In this document: positions 11,371 through 21,587 of the stretch, piece after piece
Layout of the letters: each line of letters opens with the position of its first letter
Numbering within the stretch: the first letter of the stretch is position 1
NCBI GenBank assembly: GCA_034436335.1
Contig: DAOTVO010000048.1
Coordinates: 27,538-91,537 of the forward strand
Length of the DNA: 64,000 bases
Origin: UBA877 sp034436335
Lineage (GTDB): Bacteria; Chloroflexota; Anaerolineae; Anaerolineales; Villigracilaceae
Direction of reading: 5' to 3'
Made by a program: the position numbers and the translations under genes
The notes under the pieces: generated by a model
Database searches by the model: none
Seen by the model: the letters and a program-made list of their open reading frames with translations, nothing else
What the model was told of the DNA's origin: nothing

Positions 11371-11754
11371 TCAAAGTACAAAGCGGCGAATGCCATTTTT
11401 CAGCAGCCGCACGTTGAAGTTGATGAGCAATCCTACGCGGCAGCCTGATAGTTTCAAATACGAGAGCAGTTGCGCCTCATGGATGGGAAGGAGTTGCTCA
11501 ACCGCCTTGAGTTCGACGATGACGAGACCATCCACCAGCAAGTCCAGCCGGTAACCTACCTCAAGGTGTACGCCTTTATACACCACCGGCAAGGGTTTTT
11601 GTTGTTCCACCTGTCGCCCTCGCTGTACCAATTCGTACACAAGACAGGGTTCATAGGCCGATTCGAGCAGACCAGGGCCGAGGGCGCGGTGAACCTCAAT
11701 GGCCGCGGCGATGATTTGCTCGGTAATGGCGTTGAGTTGTTGAAAATCGGACAT
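11371..11754 (-). CDS. GxxExxY protein (PD-(D/E)xK nuclease-like)
   Basis: The family signature is complete: ALGPGLLESAYEPCLVYELV contains GLLESAY (GxxExxY). RLDLLVDGLVIVELKA supplies the D...ExK residues of a PD-(D/E)xK nuclease-like core, and the C-terminus ends in LKNGIRRFVL as is usual. The start at MSDFQQLNAITEQIIAAAIE is preceded by AAGGAGCCCCT; a longer frame reaches back into repeat sequence. These 120-130 residue proteins are common in Bacteroidota, Planctomycetota and Chloroflexota genomes. Their biochemical role is not established to my knowledge. It sits inside the hsd operon between hsdS and hsdR, so it travels with the restriction system. Confidence 0.88.
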   Translation of the reverse strand: MSDFQQLNAITEQIIAAAIEVHRALGPGLLESAYEPCLVYELVQRGRQVEQQKPLPVVYKGVHLEVGYRLDLLVDGLVIVELKAVEQLLPIHEAQLLSYLKLSGCRVGLLINFNVRLLKNGIRRFVL

Positions 11755-11769
11755 AGGGGCTCCTTGTCT

Positions 11770-11840
11770 CACCACAGAGTTCACAGAGAACACAGAGTTT
11801 TTTGTTTTTTCTCCGTGTGCTCTGTGTTCTCTGTGGTAAA
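11770..11840. repeat. CACAGAG repeat at the hsdS/GxxExxY junction
   Basis: A palindromic element, CACCACAGAGTTCACAGAGA...TCTGTGTTCTCTGTGG with a T-rich centre. Its larger part encodes the last 20 residues of HsdS (FTTENTEHTEKKQK), and its end lies just before the Shine-Dalgarno of the GxxExxY gene. Confidence 0.9.
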
Positions 11841-13246
11841 TTTCACTCTCCTCCGCCCGCTCATCAACTCGTGCAGCAACGTTTGGAAGAGATCGCCCAG
11901 GGCGCGGGCATAGGCTTCTTCCGCCGCGATGCGCCGATCCACCGCCTGCAGGATGCGCGCAATCGCCCGCTGCTCGGCGAGAGGGGGGAGGGGGATGGTT
12001 AATTGTTTTAGGCGCTCAAGGCTAACACTTGCTTGATTGACATGACGACGACAAAGACCTTGGAATACTCCTTGACTCCAAAGCCAATAGAGATACCTTG
12101 AAAGCCAGTAGGCATTTACTTGATCAGAAGAGGCTCGTATCAGGGTCATGTGGTTGGAAATTACAAATTTACCGTTCAGATTGAAATATGCTGTTTTGCC
12201 AACGAGTTCTTCACTGTTGGTATTGTTGAAGATGACATCCCCTGGAAGAACCCAATAGGGACTGTTTTCGGCTGGAGAAGACACATATTTGCTTTGAGAC
12301 AGAGTAATGTCGCCAGTGTCAGTAATATTGAAAGGCCGTAGATGCGGAATACCTAGACCTGTCTGATTGTGTTCTCCTTGCGGGAAACCGTTCTTCATCC
12401 AAAGAGCGCCTTTTGCAACAAGATCCCCCAACCTGACCACCTGCCACTCCTCGGGGAGGGGGCCGAGTTCGGTGTCTTTGAGATTTACCACAGAGCGCAC
12501 AGAGTTTACAGAGATTTTCTCCGTGTTCTCCGTGTTCTCTGTGGTGAATCCCTTCACCCCATAGGTAAAGAGAGCGCGCATCAGGCTCTTTTTCAATTCG
12601 CGCAGGGCGGCGATGACCCGCTCGCCGGCCTGCTTGGCCTCTTGCACCGTCCGCAGCACGTGCGCTATCGCCCGCTGCTCGGCGAGTGGGGGGAGGGGGA
12701 TAAACTCGTTACTCAAAAAATCAATTAGTTTGAAGTTACGGATGCCTGTGGTTCGCTTTTCATAAGTACGAGTGACGCCATTGTGGTAAAGAAAAGACCA
12801 ATACTGATAAAAGAATTCTTGATCACAACTTTTCGCAATGCGTAATCTCTTTACAAAATTGCTAAATGTCACAGGAATTTCTGATTTTAATAGCAAATCA
12901 TCTTTTATTAGAACAATACGACCTGTTGGCTGATCTTTGCTTCCACCCGAAATCTCAACGAGCAAATCACCATGAAGGACTTTTCTTTGCTGATAGCTTT
13001 TCCAACTTAGGTAGCGAATCGGACAATTCGTTATGCTGTTGCGAGAAATCTGATTGAAATCGGTTCCCCTTAAGACATAACAGCGCACGCTATTTTTATG
13101 TTCGATGAGGTTTTCGCTACCCCAGTCACCAGAATCTATTTCTTCTACCACCTCCCCCAACTTGACCACCTGCCACTCCTCGGGCAGGGGGCCGAGTTCG
13201 GTGTCTTTGAGATTTACCACAGAGCGCACAGAGATCACAGAGTTTT

Positions 13247-13250
<4 letters not shown>
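11781..13250 (-). CDS. hsdS: Type I restriction specificity subunit
   Basis: A 489-residue HsdS with two target-recognition halves. Each half begins with an almost identical TELGPLPEEWQVVKLGE block (residues about 17 and 271) and ends with LPPLAEQRAIAHVLRTVQ or LPPLAEQRAIARILQAVD, the conserved spacer-helix entry. Repeat-derived peptides sit at the N-terminus, between the halves (residues 234-254, FTTENTENTEKISVNSVRSV) and at the C-terminus. The start codon and its GGAGGAAG ribosome binding site come from a repeat element, and the ATG overlaps the hsdM stop as ATGA, so translation is coupled. The protein sets the bipartite DNA target of the methylase and nuclease. Both recognition domains seem intact. 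Confidence 0.94.
12424..12504. repeat. 81-bp direct repeat in hsdS, downstream copy
   Basis: Matches 13153-13233 at 79 of 81 positions (my count). The copies are offset by exactly 729 bp, that is 243 codons. The repeat covers codons for LKDTELGPLPEEWQVVRLG plus the first part of a CACAGAG element. Confidence 0.93.
12487..12547. repeat. CACAGAG repeat between the two halves of hsdS
   Basis: ACCACAGAGCGCACAGAG followed by its inverted form CCGTGTTCTCTGTGGTGAA. It is translated in frame within HsdS as the linker between the two target-recognition halves. Confidence 0.9.
13153..13233. repeat. 81-bp direct repeat in hsdS, upstream copy
   Basis: Partner of 12424-12504, with two mismatches. It encodes the start of the first recognition half. 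Homologous recombination between the two copies would delete 729 bp and leave an in-frame half-length hsdS. Confidence 0.93.
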
Positions 13251-14878
<1,628 letters not shown>

Positions 14879-14970
14879 GATGATTGAAATAAACCTCTCA
14901 AGGGGTGAGATTTGGCCGTCAGATTCCCTCTCTCAAATATATCATAAAACATCCGCGCCTTTTTGTTTTC

Positions 14971-17900
14971 CTACCACCCCGCCCTCACCTCCGTCCCCTC
15001 GCCCGGGGCGGCGCGGACCTCGAGCTGGCCGCCCAGCGCCTCGACGCGCTCGCGCATCTGACGCAGGCCGAGGTGGCCCTGACGTTCCAGGCGCGGCAGG
15101 CCGGCCGGGTCGAAGCCCAGGCCGTCATCGCGCACGGAGAGGGCGATTCCCTGCCGCAGGTCGAGCGTCACCCAGACGGCGCGCGCCTGGGCGTGCCTGG
15201 CGACGTTGTGCAGCGCCTCCTGGAGGACGCGGAAGAGAGTCGCTTCGAGGACCGGGGGCAGGCGGCTGCGTTCGCCTTGCACGTCGAGCGAAACGCGCAA
15301 CTGGTTTTGTTCGCCGAACTCGGCCAGGAATTTCTCCAGCGCGGCCCAGAAGCCGAGTTCCTCCAGCGCCACCGGGCGCAGGGCGAAGATGGCGCGGCGC
15401 ACTTCGCGAATCTTCTCGCCCAGCAGGCGGTGCAGGTTGTCCAATTCGGCTTTGGCTTGGGCGGGGTCACGCTCGACCAGCGTTTGCCAGTGACGGATTT
15501 GCAGGCGCACGGCAGCCAGGTCTTGCGCCAGGCCGTCGTGAATCTCATGGGCGATGCGGCGGCGCTCCTCGGCGATGGCCTGTTCCTCGGAGCGGCGCGC
15601 CTTCTCGGCGCTGATGTCCTCCACGACCAGGATGCCGCGCGTCGGACCGCGGCCCGGCGCCGGGGCGGCGCTCAGACGCAGCGGCACCTCGCTCCCGTCG
15701 GCGCGGCGGCCGCTCGTCTCCAGGGTGACGCTCTCGCCGGCCTCCAGCGCGGCGCGGCAGCGCGCCAGGGCCTCGGCAGGTAAAAAGGAAGTGAGAACCG
15801 TGGGACAGCCTTTCGAGGCTGTCTTTTCTGTGACAGGCTGAAAAGCCTGTCCTACATCGGGCTGGAAAGCCGTTTTTTCGACAGGCTGGAAAGCCTGTCC
15901 TATACTGGATGTAGGACAGCCTTTCGAGGCTGTCTTTTCTGTGACAGGCTGGAAAGCCTGTCCTACGCCGAACAGGCGCGCCCAGCGCGGATTTGTGTGA
16001 CGCGCTTCGGGCGGGTCGCGGCTGAAGTCCGCTTCGCAGACGCCGAGCGGGGCGTTCTCAAAGAGGGCGCGGAAGCGCGCCTCGCTGGCGCGCAGCGCGG
16101 CGACGTAGCGCATCCGCCCGCCGAGGTACACGGAGGCCAGGCCGAGCGCGGCCAGCGCCACCAGCAGGCGGAACCACCCGGTCTGCCAGAAGGCCGGCTC
16201 AATGACCAGCGTCACCGCCAGCCCTGCCTCGTTCCAGACGCCGTCGCTGTTGGCGGCCTTGACGTGGAAGACGTAGCGGCCGGGCGGCAGGTTGGTGTAA
16301 CTGGCATAGCGGCGCGTGCCGCAATAGACCCAATCCGGGTCGAAGCCTTCCAGACGGTAGGCGTACTGGTTGCGGGCCGGGTCGGTGAAGTCGAGGGCGG
16401 CAAACTCGAAGGCGAAGAAGTTTTCACGATGGGTGAGATGGATTTCAGCGCCATCCTGTAAGCCGCCCGCGAAGGCGCGCGGCCGGTCGAAGACGCGGAA
16501 AGCGGTGAGGACGAGCGGCGGCGGGAGGGGGTTGGCGGCGATGCGCTGCGGGTAGAAAGCGTTGAAGCCGTTGACGCCGCCGAAGAACATCTCGCCATCG
16601 GCAGCGCGGGAGGCGGCGCCGATGATGAAGGCGCTGCTTTGCAGACCGTCGGCCGGGGTGTAGGCGCGCGCCGCGCCGGTCTGCGGATCGAAAACGGCCA
16701 GCCCGCCGCCCATGGTCGCCAGCCAGAGTTCGCCGTTTTCATCGCCCAGCATGGCGACGATGGAGTCATCCGGCAGGCCGTCTTCGATGGTGAAGACGGT
16801 GAAGGACGGTTCGCAGGCGCCGGCCCGGCCGCAGGGCGCCGCCCCGAGCGCAGCGAGGGGCCAATCGAGGCGGTTCAGTCCGCCGTGCGTGCCAACCCAG
16901 ACCTGACCGCTGCGCTCCTCGTAGAGCGACCAGACGAAATCGTGGCTCAGGGCGCGCGGATTGGCGGGGTCGGCGCGGTATTGGGTGAAGGTTTCGGTGT
17001 GGACATCGAAGCGGAGGAGGCCGTTGTAGGTGCCGATCCAGAGGGCGCCGTCGCGGGTTTGGAGCAGGGCGCGCACGCCGTAGGTGCTGGGGAAGCCGCC
17101 CGGCGCGCCGGTGTAAGCGTAGCGGGTGAAGGTCAGGGTTTGCGGGTCGAGGCGCAGCAGGGCGCCGGGTTCCTCCGTGCCAATCCAGAGCGCGCCGTCG
17201 GAGGCCTCGAGGATGACTTTGACCGCGCCGCCGCCTTCCCAGGCGAAATGCTCGAAGCGGTCGGCGCGGCGGTCGAGGCGGTCGAGGCCGGTCTGAACGC
17301 CGATCCACAGGTCGCGGCGGGAATCTTCGTAGAGGGCGGTGACGTGGTCGTGGCTGAGGCTGGAGGGGTCGGCGGGGTCATGGCGGAAGTGGGTCACCCG
17401 GCCGGTGCGGCGGTCGAGGCGGTCGAGGCCGCAGTCGTGCAGGCCAACCCAGACGAAGCCCTGATAGTCTTTCAAGATGGCGCCCACCACGGGAGACGCC
17501 AGCGAGTTCGGGTCGCCGGGGCGCGGGGCGTAGCGGTCGAAGCGCAGGCGGGCGCGCGGGTACTGGTTCACGCCGCCGCCGCTGGTGGCGATCCACAGGT
17601 TGCCGCTGCGGTCGAGCGCCAGGGCGGTGACGGCGTCGCGGCTCAGGCTGAAGGGGTCGAGCGGGTCGTGGCGGTAGGTCTCCAGGCGGGCGTAGGCCGG
17701 GGCGAAGCGATGCAGGCCGTCGGCGCTGCCCAGCCAGAGCGATTCGCCCTCCCAGAGCAAGGCGTTGACCTGTTGGCCGCGCAGGGGTTCGTAGAAGGCG
17801 ACGAAGGCGCGTCGGGCGCGGTCGAAGCGCGCCAGGCCGCCGCTTTCGGGGCGGTGGAAATCGCCGCCGCCGACCCAGAGATTGCCGTCGGGAGCGAGCG

Positions 17901-18567
17901 CCAGGGCGGCGACTCGGCTCAGGGACGGCGCGCCCGGCGGCGGGTCCGGAAACGAAGCGAAGCGGCCGGGGCGCGGGTCGAGGCTGACCAGGCCGCCGTA
18001 TTCCGTCCCAATCCAGAGCGTCCCCTCGGCGTCGAAGAGCAGGGCGTTGATGTGGTCGTCGGGCAGCGAGGCGGGGTCGGCCGGGTCGTGCCGGAACTGG
18101 GTGAAGGTCTCGGAGGCGGCGTCGTAGCGGAAGAGGCCGCTGCCGGCGGTGCCGATCCATAGGTTGCCCTGCTCGTCCTCGGCGAAGGCGCGCACGGATT
18201 CGTAGATTTCGGGGTGGTGGACGAAGCGCCCGGATGCCGCCTCGTAGTGGTCGAGGCCGCTGACCGTGCCGACCCACAGGCGGCCGCGGCGGTCTTCGTG
18301 GAGGGCGTGGACGGTGTCGTTGACGAGCGAGGCGGGGTCCGAGCGGCGGTGGCGGAAGACGGTGAAGGCGTAGCCGTCGTAGCGCGCCAGGCCGCGCTGG
18401 GTGCCGAACCACAAGTAGCCGACGCTGTCCTGCAGCAGGCAGTTGACCAGGTCGTGCGGCAGGCCGTCGGCGGTGGTGAGATGGGCAAAGCGCAGGCTGG
18501 GTTGGGCGGCGGCGGGGGTGGGGAGGAGGGCGAAGAGAAGGAGGAGAGGCAGAAGTTTGCGGAACAC
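14971..18567 (-). CDS. Reg_prop/Y_Y_Y sensor histidine kinase with PAS domain
   Basis: A 1198-residue one-piece sensor. A signal peptide (MFRKLLPLLLLFALLPTPAA) leads to an extracellular propeller of Reg_prop repeats, for example GYLWFGTQRGLARYDGYAFT, GRLWVGTVSGLDHY and GNLWIGTAGSGLFRYD. A Y_Y_Y domain follows (YRLEGFDPDWVYCGTRRYAS), then one membrane helix (FRLLVALAALGLASVYLGG), a PAS segment and a HisKA_3 kinase. The phospho-acceptor His is in RRIAHEIHDGLAQDLAAVRL; the ATPase shows N in ALHNVARHAQA and DDGLGFDPAG. The PAS region is split by about 56 repeat-derived residues (867-922). Such sensors often monitor polysaccharide products. Its natural partner is a NarL-type regulator like that at 5858-6523. 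Divergent from clpB. Confidence 0.92.
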   Translation of the reverse strand: MFRKLLPLLLLFALLPTPAAAQPSLRFAHLTTADGLPHDLVNCLLQDSVGYLWFGTQRGLARYDGYAFTVFRHRRSDPASLVNDTVHALHEDRRGRLWVGTVSGLDHYEAASGRFVHHPEIYESVRAFAEDEQGNLWIGTAGSGLFRYDAASETFTQFRHDPADPASLPDDHINALLFDAEGTLWIGTEYGGLVSLDPRPGRFASFPDPPPGAPSLSRVAALALAPDGNLWVGGGDFHRPESGGLARFDRARRAFVAFYEPLRGQQVNALLWEGESLWLGSADGLHRFAPAYARLETYRHDPLDPFSLSRDAVTALALDRSGNLWIATSGGGVNQYPRARLRFDRYAPRPGDPNSLASPVVGAILKDYQGFVWVGLHDCGLDRLDRRTGRVTHFRHDPADPSSLSHDHVTALYEDSRRDLWIGVQTGLDRLDRRADRFEHFAWEGGGAVKVILEASDGALWIGTEEPGALLRLDPQTLTFTRYAYTGAPGGFPSTYGVRALLQTRDGALWIGTYNGLLRFDVHTETFTQYRADPANPRALSHDFVWSLYEERSGQVWVGTHGGLNRLDWPLAALGAAPCGRAGACEPSFTVFTIEDGLPDDSIVAMLGDENGELWLATMGGGLAVFDPQTGAARAYTPADGLQSSAFIIGAASRAADGEMFFGGVNGFNAFYPQRIAANPLPPPLVLTAFRVFDRPRAFAGGLQDGAEIHLTHRENFFAFEFAALDFTDPARNQYAYRLEGFDPDWVYCGTRRYASYTNLPPGRYVFHVKAANSDGVWNEAGLAVTLVIEPAFWQTGWFRLLVALAALGLASVYLGGRMRYVAALRASEARFRALFENAPLGVCEADFSRDPPEARHTNPRWARLFGVGQAFQPVTEKTASKGCPTSSIGQAFQPVEKTAFQPDVGQAFQPVTEKTASKGCPTVLTSFLPAEALARCRAALEAGESVTLETSGRRADGSEVPLRLSAAPAPGRGPTRGILVVEDISAEKARRSEEQAIAEERRRIAHEIHDGLAQDLAAVRLQIRHWQTLVERDPAQAKAELDNLHRLLGEKIREVRRAIFALRPVALEELGFWAALEKFLAEFGEQNQLRVSLDVQGERSRLPPVLEATLFRVLQEALHNVARHAQARAVWVTLDLRQGIALSVRDDGLGFDPAGLPRLERQGHLGLRQMRERVEALGGQLEVRAAPGEGTEVRAGW
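15801..15966. repeat. AFQPV repeat cluster inside the sensor kinase gene
   Basis: Two near-identical palindromic blocks (GGGACAGCCTTTCGAGGCTG...CAGGCTGAAAAGCCTGTCC and its second copy from 15912) flank a shorter GGCTGGAAAGCC stretch. The open frame is kept and reads GQAFQPVTEKTASKGCPT twice, with a variant between. The insertion lies in the PAS domain. Confidence 0.93.
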
Positions 18568-18601
18568 GGTTTGTTTTTAGTGTAGCACAAAGGGGGGATG
18601 C

Positions 18602-18632
18602 AGTGATCAGTTATCAGCCGTTGGTTGTCAGT
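18602..18632. repeat. Short GATCAGTTATCAGC-type repeat
   Basis: TGATCAGTTATCAGCCGTTG followed by GTTGTCAGTT: three diverged tries of a 10-12 bp word, TCAGTTATCAG/GTTGTCAGT. It is in the gap between the sensor kinase and clpB. I know such words as dispersed repeats in Chloroflexota and cyanobacteria. Confidence 0.45.
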
Positions 18633-18761
18633 TCCACCTGACCAGGCTGGACTTGATGCTTGAGCAGGGCGGCAGGCATGGCTCTGTTTGTCACAGCGTG
18701 TGACCGTATTATACATTTTTTACTTTTCTCCAATCCTCCTCCAACATACCCTGACTATATT

Positions 18762-18795
18762 CTTATAGGACAACTGCTCGCAGTTGTCCTATAAG
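18762..18795. promoter_or_regulatory. Perfect 15-bp-arm hairpin in the clpB leader
   Basis: CTTATAGGACAACTG, loop CTCG, then the exact complement CAGTTGTCCTATAAG. It ends 11 bases before the AAGGAG ribosome binding site (18807-18812) of clpB. It belongs to the GGACAACT palindrome family, but this copy is perfect and well placed to affect the mRNA leader. No CIRCE (TTAGCACTC-N9-GAGTGCTAA) element is seen. Confidence 0.7.
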
Positions 18796-18819
18796 CACTT
18801 ATTGGTAAGGAGAAACAGC

Positions 18820-21417
18820 ATGAACCTCGACAAATTCACCCAAAAATCCCAGGAAGCGATTTTCGCTGCCCAACAAATCGCCCAGGAACATCATCATCAA
18901 GCCATCGAGCCGATTCACCTCGAACTGGCGCTAATTCGACAGGAGAGCGGCGTCGTCCCAGCCATCGTGACCAAAGTGGCTGGCTCCACCCTCGCCCTGC
19001 GCGAGGAACTGGAACGCGAACTTGCCAGCCGTCCGCAGATTCACGGCGCGAATCTGCAGGTTGGGCTTTCGCAAGCCGCCGCCGATGTCCTCACCGCCGC
19101 CGAACGTTACGCCAAAGGGATGCAGGACGACTACGTCTCGACCGAACACATCCTGCTCGGTCTGACCGAATCCATGGAGGGCAAACGTCTCGCCTCCTTT
19201 GGTTTGACGAAGGATGCGATTCTTTCCGCCCTGAAATCTGTTCGCGGTTCCCAGAGAGTGACCTCCCCCACTCCGGAATCCACCTATCAGGCGCTCGAAC
19301 GCTACGGGCGCGACCTGACCGCCTATGCCCGTCAGGGCAAACTTGACCCAGTCATCGGGCGTGACGAAGAGATTCGCCGCGTCGTCCAGATTCTCACGCG
19401 CCGCACCAAGAACAACCCCGCGCTGGTGGGCGAACCGGGCGTCGGCAAGACCGCCATCGTCGAGGGGCTGGCGCAGCGTATCGTCAACGGCGACGTGCCG
19501 GAAGGTCTGAAAAAGAAGCGGCTGGTTCAACTCGATATGGGCGCGCTCATCGCCGGCGCAAAGTATCGCGGCGAATTCGAGGAACGTCTCAAAGCCGTCC
19601 TCAAGGAAGTGACCGAAGCGCAGGGCGAAATCATCCTGTTCATTGACGAAATGCACACCGTCGTCGGCGCGGGCAAAGCCGAAGGCGCCATGGACGCCGG
19701 CAACATGCTCAAGCCCATGCTGGCGCGCGGCGAACTGCACATGATCGGCGCGACCACGCTGGACGAGTACCGCAAAAACATCGAGAAAGACCCCGCGCTC
19801 GAGCGGCGCTTCCAACCCGTGCTGGTGGACGAGCCGAGCGTGGAGGACACGATCTCGATTCTGCGCGGGCTGAAGGAACGTTACGAAGTCCATCACGGCG
19901 TGCGCATCACCGACCCCGCCGTGATTGCCGCCGCCACCCTCAGCCATCGCTACATCGCCGACCGCCATCTGCCCGACAAAGCCATTGACCTGATTGACGA
20001 AGCCGCCGCCCGCCTGCGCACCGAGATTGATTCCAAGCCGCAGGAACTGGATGAGGTGGACCGCGCCATCATGCAGTTGGAGATTGAGCGCGAGGCGTTA
20101 AAGAAGGAAAAGGACAAGGCGTCGAAGGAGCGGCTTGCCAGTCTCGAAAAAGAACTCGCCGATTTACGCGAGAAATCGAAGGCGCTTGCCTCGCGCTGGC
20201 AAACCGAGAAACAGGCGATTGCCGAACTTCGCACGCTGAAAGAGAAACTCGAACAAACCCGCGTCGAAATCGAACGCGCCGAACGCGAGGCAAATCTCGA
20301 AAAAGCCGCGCGGCTGAAATATGGCGACTTGCGCGAAATCGAGCAAAAGATTCAAGCCGCCGAAAGCCGCCTGAAGACCATGCAGAGCGAAGGCGCCTTG
20401 CTCAAAGAGGAAGTGGATGCGGAGGAAATCGCCGCCATTGTGGCGCGCTGGACGGGCATTCCCGTCTCGCGGCTGCTCGAAGGCGAGACGCAGAAGTTAA
20501 TCCACATGGAGGAACGTCTGCATCAGCGCGTGGTCGGTCAGGACGAAGCGGTGAGCGTGGTCTCGAAAGCCGTGCGCCGCGCCCGCGCCGGCTTGCAAGA
20601 CCCGAACCGTCCCATCGGCTCGTTCATCTTCCTCGGCCCGACGGGCGTCGGCAAGACCGAACTGGCACGCGCTCTGGCGGAGTTCCTCTTCGATGACGAC
20701 CACGCCATGATTCGGATTGACATGAGCGAGTATCAAGAGAAGCACACCGTCAGCCGTCTCATCGGCGCGCCGCCGGGCTATGTGGGCTACGAGGAAGGCG
20801 GGCAGTTGACCGAAGCCGTCCGCCGCCGCCCCTATAGCGTGGTCTTGTTCGATGAAATCGAAAAGGCGCATCACGAGGTCTTCAACGTCCTGCTGCAACT
20901 GCTCGATGATGGCCGCCTGACCGATGGGCAGGGGCGCACGGTGGATTTCCGCAACACGGTCGTGATCATGACCAGCAATCTTGGAAACGAGTTGTGGCAA
21001 GGGCAGCGCGGCAACGTGACACGTGACAACGTCACACGCATTTTGCAGGCGCACTTCCGCCCGGAGTTCCTCAATCGCATTGACGAGATTGTCGTCTTCC
21101 ACCCGCTCGGCAGGGAACATTTGGCCGGCATCGTGGACATCCAACTGCGCCGCGTCCGTCAACTGCTGGCAGACAAGGGCTATCGGCTCGAAGTCAGCGA
21201 AGCCGCGCGCGAGCATCTGGCAGAAGTCGGCTACGATCCCGATTTTGGCGCCCGTCCGCTCAAGCGCGCCATCCAGCGCGAACTGCAAGACCCGCTGGCG
21301 CTCAAGATCTTGGCAGGCGAGTTCCGCGAGGGCGAGACGATTCGGGTGGAGCGCGGCGCAGAGGGGCTGACATTTTCGGCGGGCGTGGAAGTGGTGGAAG
21401 GCGAAGTGGTGGCGTAA
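18820..21417 (+). CDS. clpB: ClpB disaggregase
   Basis: An 865-residue Hsp100 ATPase that, with DnaK, pulls proteins out of aggregates. The N domain (MNLDKFTQKSQEAIFAAQQI) is followed by AAA1 with Walker A GEPGVGKTAIVEGLA and Walker B ILFIDEMHTVVGAG. A long coiled-coil middle domain follows at about residues 400-520 (rich in E/K/L/R), then AAA2 with GPTGVGKTELARALAEF and VVLFDEIEKAH, ending in FGARPLKRAIQREL. The M domain distinguishes ClpB from ClpC or ClpA. The start is fixed by AAGGAG eight bases before the ATG; an open frame twelve codons longer runs through the leader hairpin and is rejected. Fragments of a second clpB tail lie at 21508 and 25611. Confidence 0.97.
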   Translation: MNLDKFTQKSQEAIFAAQQIAQEHHHQAIEPIHLELALIRQESGVVPAIVTKVAGSTLALREELERELASRPQIHGANLQVGLSQAAADVLTAAERYAKGMQDDYVSTEHILLGLTESMEGKRLASFGLTKDAILSALKSVRGSQRVTSPTPESTYQALERYGRDLTAYARQGKLDPVIGRDEEIRRVVQILTRRTKNNPALVGEPGVGKTAIVEGLAQRIVNGDVPEGLKKKRLVQLDMGALIAGAKYRGEFEERLKAVLKEVTEAQGEIILFIDEMHTVVGAGKAEGAMDAGNMLKPMLARGELHMIGATTLDEYRKNIEKDPALERRFQPVLVDEPSVEDTISILRGLKERYEVHHGVRITDPAVIAAATLSHRYIADRHLPDKAIDLIDEAAARLRTEIDSKPQELDEVDRAIMQLEIEREALKKEKDKASKERLASLEKELADLREKSKALASRWQTEKQAIAELRTLKEKLEQTRVEIERAEREANLEKAARLKYGDLREIEQKIQAAESRLKTMQSEGALLKEEVDAEEIAAIVARWTGIPVSRLLEGETQKLIHMEERLHQRVVGQDEAVSVVSKAVRRARAGLQDPNRPIGSFIFLGPTGVGKTELARALAEFLFDDDHAMIRIDMSEYQEKHTVSRLIGAPPGYVGYEEGGQLTEAVRRRPYSVVLFDEIEKAHHEVFNVLLQLLDDGRLTDGQGRTVDFRNTVVIMTSNLGNELWQGQRGNVTRDNVTRILQAHFRPEFLNRIDEIVVFHPLGREHLAGIVDIQLRRVRQLLADKGYRLEVSEAAREHLAEVGYDPDFGARPLKRAIQRELQDPLALKILAGEFREGETIRVERGAEGLTFSAGVEVVEGEVVA

Positions 21418-21424
21418 AGTGGTT

Positions 21425-21451
21425 GTGGGACAACTCAATGAGTGGTCCCGC
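21425..21451. repeat. GGACAACT-type palindrome after clpB
   Basis: GTGGGACAACTCAATGAGTGGTCCCGC: arms GGGACAACTC/GAGTGGTCCC with a GT pair. It begins seven bases after the clpB stop and may act as a 3' stabiliser or weak terminator. Confidence 0.6.
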
Positions 21452-21507
21452 GCTGCAATAACAACCATAGTGATAGGACCAGCGCACGTCTGCGCCACAG
21501 GGGACGG

Positions 21508-21537
21508 AGGTAGTGGAAGGCGAAGCGGCGGCGTAAA
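21508..21537 (+). pseudogene. Duplicate of the last codons of clpB
   Basis: The stretch GGAGGTAGTGGAAGGCGAAG then CGGCGGCGTAA repeats, with few changes, the end of clpB (21387-21417, EVVEGEVVA and stop). It lies 90 bp beyond the real stop, out of any gene. Probably debris of a second clpB copy. Confidence 0.6.
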
Positions 21538-21568
21538 AAAACAGGACAGGCGGCGAGCCTATCCTGTT
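21534..21568 (-). terminator. Terminator of the YgiT/DUF4258 pair (minus strand)
   Basis: On the minus strand, AACAGGATAGGC-TCGCC-GCCTGTCCTGTT forms a hairpin followed by seven T residues. It lies 20 bp past the YgiT-type gene. Confidence 0.65.
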
Positions 21569-21587
21569 GGCTTAGCATCTGTTCTTC

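Noticed and set aside
18568..18819. CIRCE or other HrcA site before clpB
   Set aside because: No TTAGCACTC-N9-GAGTGCTAA or close variant is present; only the GGACAACT hairpin.
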